Shown piece after piece: positions 61,202 to 64,000 of a DNA stretch of 64,000 bases. The DNA is taken from positions 124,001 to 188,000 of the forward strand of contig JASJFT010000030.1 of assembly GCA_030770425.1 (NCBI GenBank), read 5' to 3'. Each line of letters starts with the position of its first letter. The first letter of the stretch is position 1. The translations under genes and the position numbers were made by a program. Under the pieces are notes generated by a model. The model ran no database searches. It was not told the DNA's origin and was given only the letters and a program-made list of their open reading frames with translations. The stretch comes from Darksidea phi (taxonomy: Eukaryota; Ascomycota; Dothideomycetes; Pleosporales; Lentitheciaceae).

Positions 61202-63698
61202 TTACGGTTCCGACACAAAAACCTTGTCATAATCCTTAGCGAATCTGCACTCCGACTTGCGCTTCCAGACTCCGTTCTCTTCATACCAGTCTAAATGTTC
61301 ATCCGCATATCCGCACCAGTTTATACCATAGATAGGCGAGCCAAAGTCGCCTTTGGGCCCGACGTACCAGGGCGCATCGCGCTTATCCGAAGGGTTGGAA
61401 GGATTCGCAATGGTAAATCGAATCTTTGCTTTGTCTACGATATCCGCGTCGTCGACATTAATGTGGATGTCCATGGACGGTTCACCGATATCCAAGTAAG
61501 TAGCGGGGCCTTCTACTTTGGCCATGGTACGCTTGGCGTCCGCGAATAGCTCCCATGTCAGTTTCCAATTGCCCGGACCAGTGATCTCATGATCCAACTT
61601 GATCGAGTATTGGTCCCAGTCCTCTGGGAGCCGAGCCTGCGCGTAGTCTACCTCGTAGGAAGCCACGCCGCATTCCGTAGGAACTGAACCTTTCTTCGCC
61701 GCACCACCCCACCATCTGCCTGTAATAGCTTAGCCTCCTAGTACGACGGCTGAAGGGAAGAATAGACTCACACTTGTCGTCGTACAGCATTTTTTTAAAG
61801 ACATCTTCGCACTTCAACGAACAGCGGCCACCGTTATCATCCCAGGAGAGCTTCCAGTGTAGGTTGTCCTTATCGGTATTTTCGTATACGAAGTCGTCTC
61901 GCTTCGCTAGAGCAGAACCGTGCCGTTTCCTTCGCCTCAGCTCATTGTGGTCATGACAGCCGCCGCCGATAGCCTCGTCGAAGCGGCCAGTGTCAAAATT
62001 GATCGAGTCGTCGGTTGAGCAGGTAGGATTCGCCACCGAGTCCTCGATATCTTTCACGAACTGCTGTAGGTTTTCGAAGTAGTCTTTAGGAAACTGGCGC
62101 ACAATTGGCTTCGAGAGTACTTCGCAAGAGCATCCCTTGTTTGCTTTCTGTGGTGTCGTTAGCCTGCATCTTTGCGGATTTTTCGAACATCTATCTTACC
62201 ACGCTGCAGTACCCCGTTTGAACTCGTTCTGGCTCTCCATCGACATCCAATGTGGAAGATTGCTCCTCATAACCCTTGCAGTCGTCGCTGAAACAAACTA
62301 GGTCATTCTGGCACTCTGCATTTTCCTTCTTAATGCGTTTAATGTTTTCCACGTGCCATTTGATCACGCTTACCACCTGGTCGATCTCGTGGATGGCCTG
62401 GGATACTTCTTGCACGTATTTCAACAAAAGTGTCGCTACCGTCAGCGAGCGGTAGAAGTTGTTTAAACCGGGTCGATTGTTAGCGCCTCTTCTTTCCTGG
62501 TATTGCCGCGCTAGCTGTATAGCGGCGTTTACCTCGTCGAGAGTGATGTCGGGAGTTGCAGCGCCATCGGGGTGGGTCTCCATGTTTGCGGGATTATCGG
62601 CATTTGCTGGTATCAATTGCATGTCCGTCTCTTCGTCCAGTGCAAATATGGCGGCCGTGGCGATCCGTATTTGTTCGGTTACGCAGCGTTCCCTATCTGG
62701 CGGAGGGTCATCTGCCCGTGACTCAATTCCGGACCGCTGTAGTATCGCTCGTGCCTTTTTTTCCGCCTTACATACATCTCTAACACCTTGGAGGCCTAGA
62801 ATATTGAGGTAGTCCTTTAAACGGCGGTCCAGATCCTCTGGGATATGGATCAGAATGTCACCTTTCTTATCCTTGCCACTATCGGCAGTGATCTCTTCTA
62901 GACTAATCCTCTGACTATGTTCCATGATTTCAGTAATTTGTTAGATCAACGCAGGTATTGCATGTACTTACTCTGGGTTCGGTGTAGATGTTGGAGTTGG
63001 GGTAATCGTCACAGTGGCCACGACGTTGGCTTCATCCCCGAATCCAGTAGCGAAGGCAACTTCGGAGACATCGCCCATATTTTCAATCTGCATTAGGGGG
63101 CCGTTTTCCTCATGGGGTAAGTGTACCTTGGCTTGCTTGTTGTGCTCGATCAAAACAGCGCCACCAACCGCAGTAAGTGCTATAATGGCCGGGACGGTCC
63201 ATTGGAGCAAAGCCGCCACCGCTCCTGCAGTTAAGAGAAGGAAGCGCTTCGTGTGGGTATTGAGGTGGGTCTGTCCCAGAGCACGATGCACCTCCTCTAT
63301 GCAAACGTTCAGATTCTTACCGTCTTTGCATTTTTCTTCCACAATCTTCCTCACTTCCTCGGTAATCTCCTCGCCTAACGCGATAGTTAATCCCTCCTCG
63401 GGGATAACGTCATGGAAGCCTTCAGGAGCAATGTTCACATCTCTCTTGCCGAGCCCCGATACGTCGGGATGATGTGCCTATGAGAGATTTAGCGTTGCCG
63501 GATTGCACGATTGATTAGACCTACTGAATCAAAGACGTATTGTTGAATATCTCCAAGATGAACGGTAGGAATTGCTCCTGCTCTTTTGATGATGCTGGGG
63601 CCCGCGTTGTCGGTCGTGGGCGTCGGTACCGGACCGCTGAGCGAGGGGAAACCAGCGGCCTGGTTGAACAGGAAAGCTGCCACGAGGAGCGGTAACAT
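61202..63698 (-). CDS. Large secreted protein with Kex2-like sites, function unknown
   Basis: Five exons on the minus strand, 63698-63525, 63477-62972, 62914-62200, 62147-61772 and 61719-61202, give 762 residues. Introns of 47, 57, 52 and 52 nt have donors GTAGGT, GTAAGT, GTAAGA, GTGAGT and phases that all agree. A signal peptide (MLPLLVAAFLFNQAAG) is followed by KR sites at residues 38-39 and 69-70, a hydrophobic segment at 136-168 (LLLTAGAVAALLQW...), a mainly helical middle part, and RRRKR (536-540) plus AKR (to 547). A C-terminal chain from residue 548 has Cys pairs and two WKL(S/T)W motifs (HWKLSWDD, NWKLTWEL). Repeated dibasic sites suggest Golgi processing into several chains. I do not recognise the family. 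Confidence 0.75.
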
Positions 63699-64000
63699 AT
63701 TGATTGTAGATTTAGAACTTGCTCATGAGTTGTTTCAGATAAACCGGCGAAGAGGTTGGTTGTCCCTTGTCTGTAGAGAAAGACTCCGCAATATATACCT
63801 GTGGTAGTTCGATACAACTTTTGCGAACTTGTGCATATTCCATCAAGCGCATTTTAGCAAGTGGCTGTGCTGTTACCCTTCGTTCAATTTCTTCCCCTTT
63901 AATCACGTTTCTCGTACGGTTACTCGAGTCATTCTGGTACGTACATGGCCTTGGATCCTCCGCTGTTGTGCTAGCTCCGCCACTCGGGCGCAATTCCAAT
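63699..64000. other. Upstream region of the secreted-protein gene, window edge
   Basis: A minus-strand frame stays open from the window edge to a stop at 63712, only 13 bp before the ATG of the next gene. This spacing is too tight for a separate fungal gene, so I treat it as 5' leader or chance, but it could be the 3' end of a gene beyond the window. Confidence 0.35.

Noticed and set aside
63712..63999. Minus-strand open frame reaching the window edge
   Set aside because: Ends 13 bp before the next gene's ATG, with no ATG in the window and no recognised domain. Kept only as a note.

Overview
The window looks like part of the chromosome of a filamentous ascomycete (Pezizomycotina). The signs are short introns with GT...AG ends and CTAAC-like branch sites, a HET-domain gene, a DUF7587-type protein, an MCT-like MFS carrier, and extreme repeat-induced point mutation (RIP) of transposons. 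I cannot name the species.

Positions 1-37452 form one RIP-saturated, A/T-rich compartment. The dinucleotides CA and TG are almost absent, so ATG codons are gone as well and nothing can be translated conventionally. Reading through RIP (stop as former Gln/Trp, Asn for Asp, Tyr for Cys/His) shows a nest of LTR retrotransposons. There are three copies of a chromodomain Ty3/gypsy family: 1a, cut by the window start; 1b at 1005-8072, inserted in the 3' LTR of 1a; and 1c at 20403-27456. There are two copies of a Ty1/copia family in opposite orientation: 2a at 8650-14200 and 2b at 31685-37236. All of these except 1a and 1b lie in a second, about 10 kb gypsy element (E, 8606-37303). Both LTRs of E are split by the copia copies, and E also hosts 1c. 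The target-site duplications of 2a and 2b only make sense if the 14201-31684 segment has been inverted by recombination between the two copia copies.

From 37453 onward the base composition is ordinary and genes appear: a small protein with two SH3-like halves (38034-38513), a solo copia LTR (39037-39180), a two-exon DUF7587 gene (39627-41373), and a decayed gag-like coding remnant (44309-44860). A complete, heavily RIPed copia element (family 3, 44935-50903) follows, with a perfect 5-bp target duplication and an LTR that escaped RIP on one side.

The right third holds a broken HET gene (51503-53575), an F-box gene (54257-55567), an MFS carrier (56608-58059), a three-exon single-pass membrane protein with a Cys-rich ectodomain (58823-59836), a RIPed partial phosphomannomutase copy (60371-61005), and a five-exon gene for a 762-residue secreted protein with several KR sites (61202-63698). 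The mix of nested transposons, decayed gene copies and secreted or incompatibility-type genes is typical of an accessory or subtelomere-like region. No operon-like logic links the genes. All exon structures and motif readings were made by eye.
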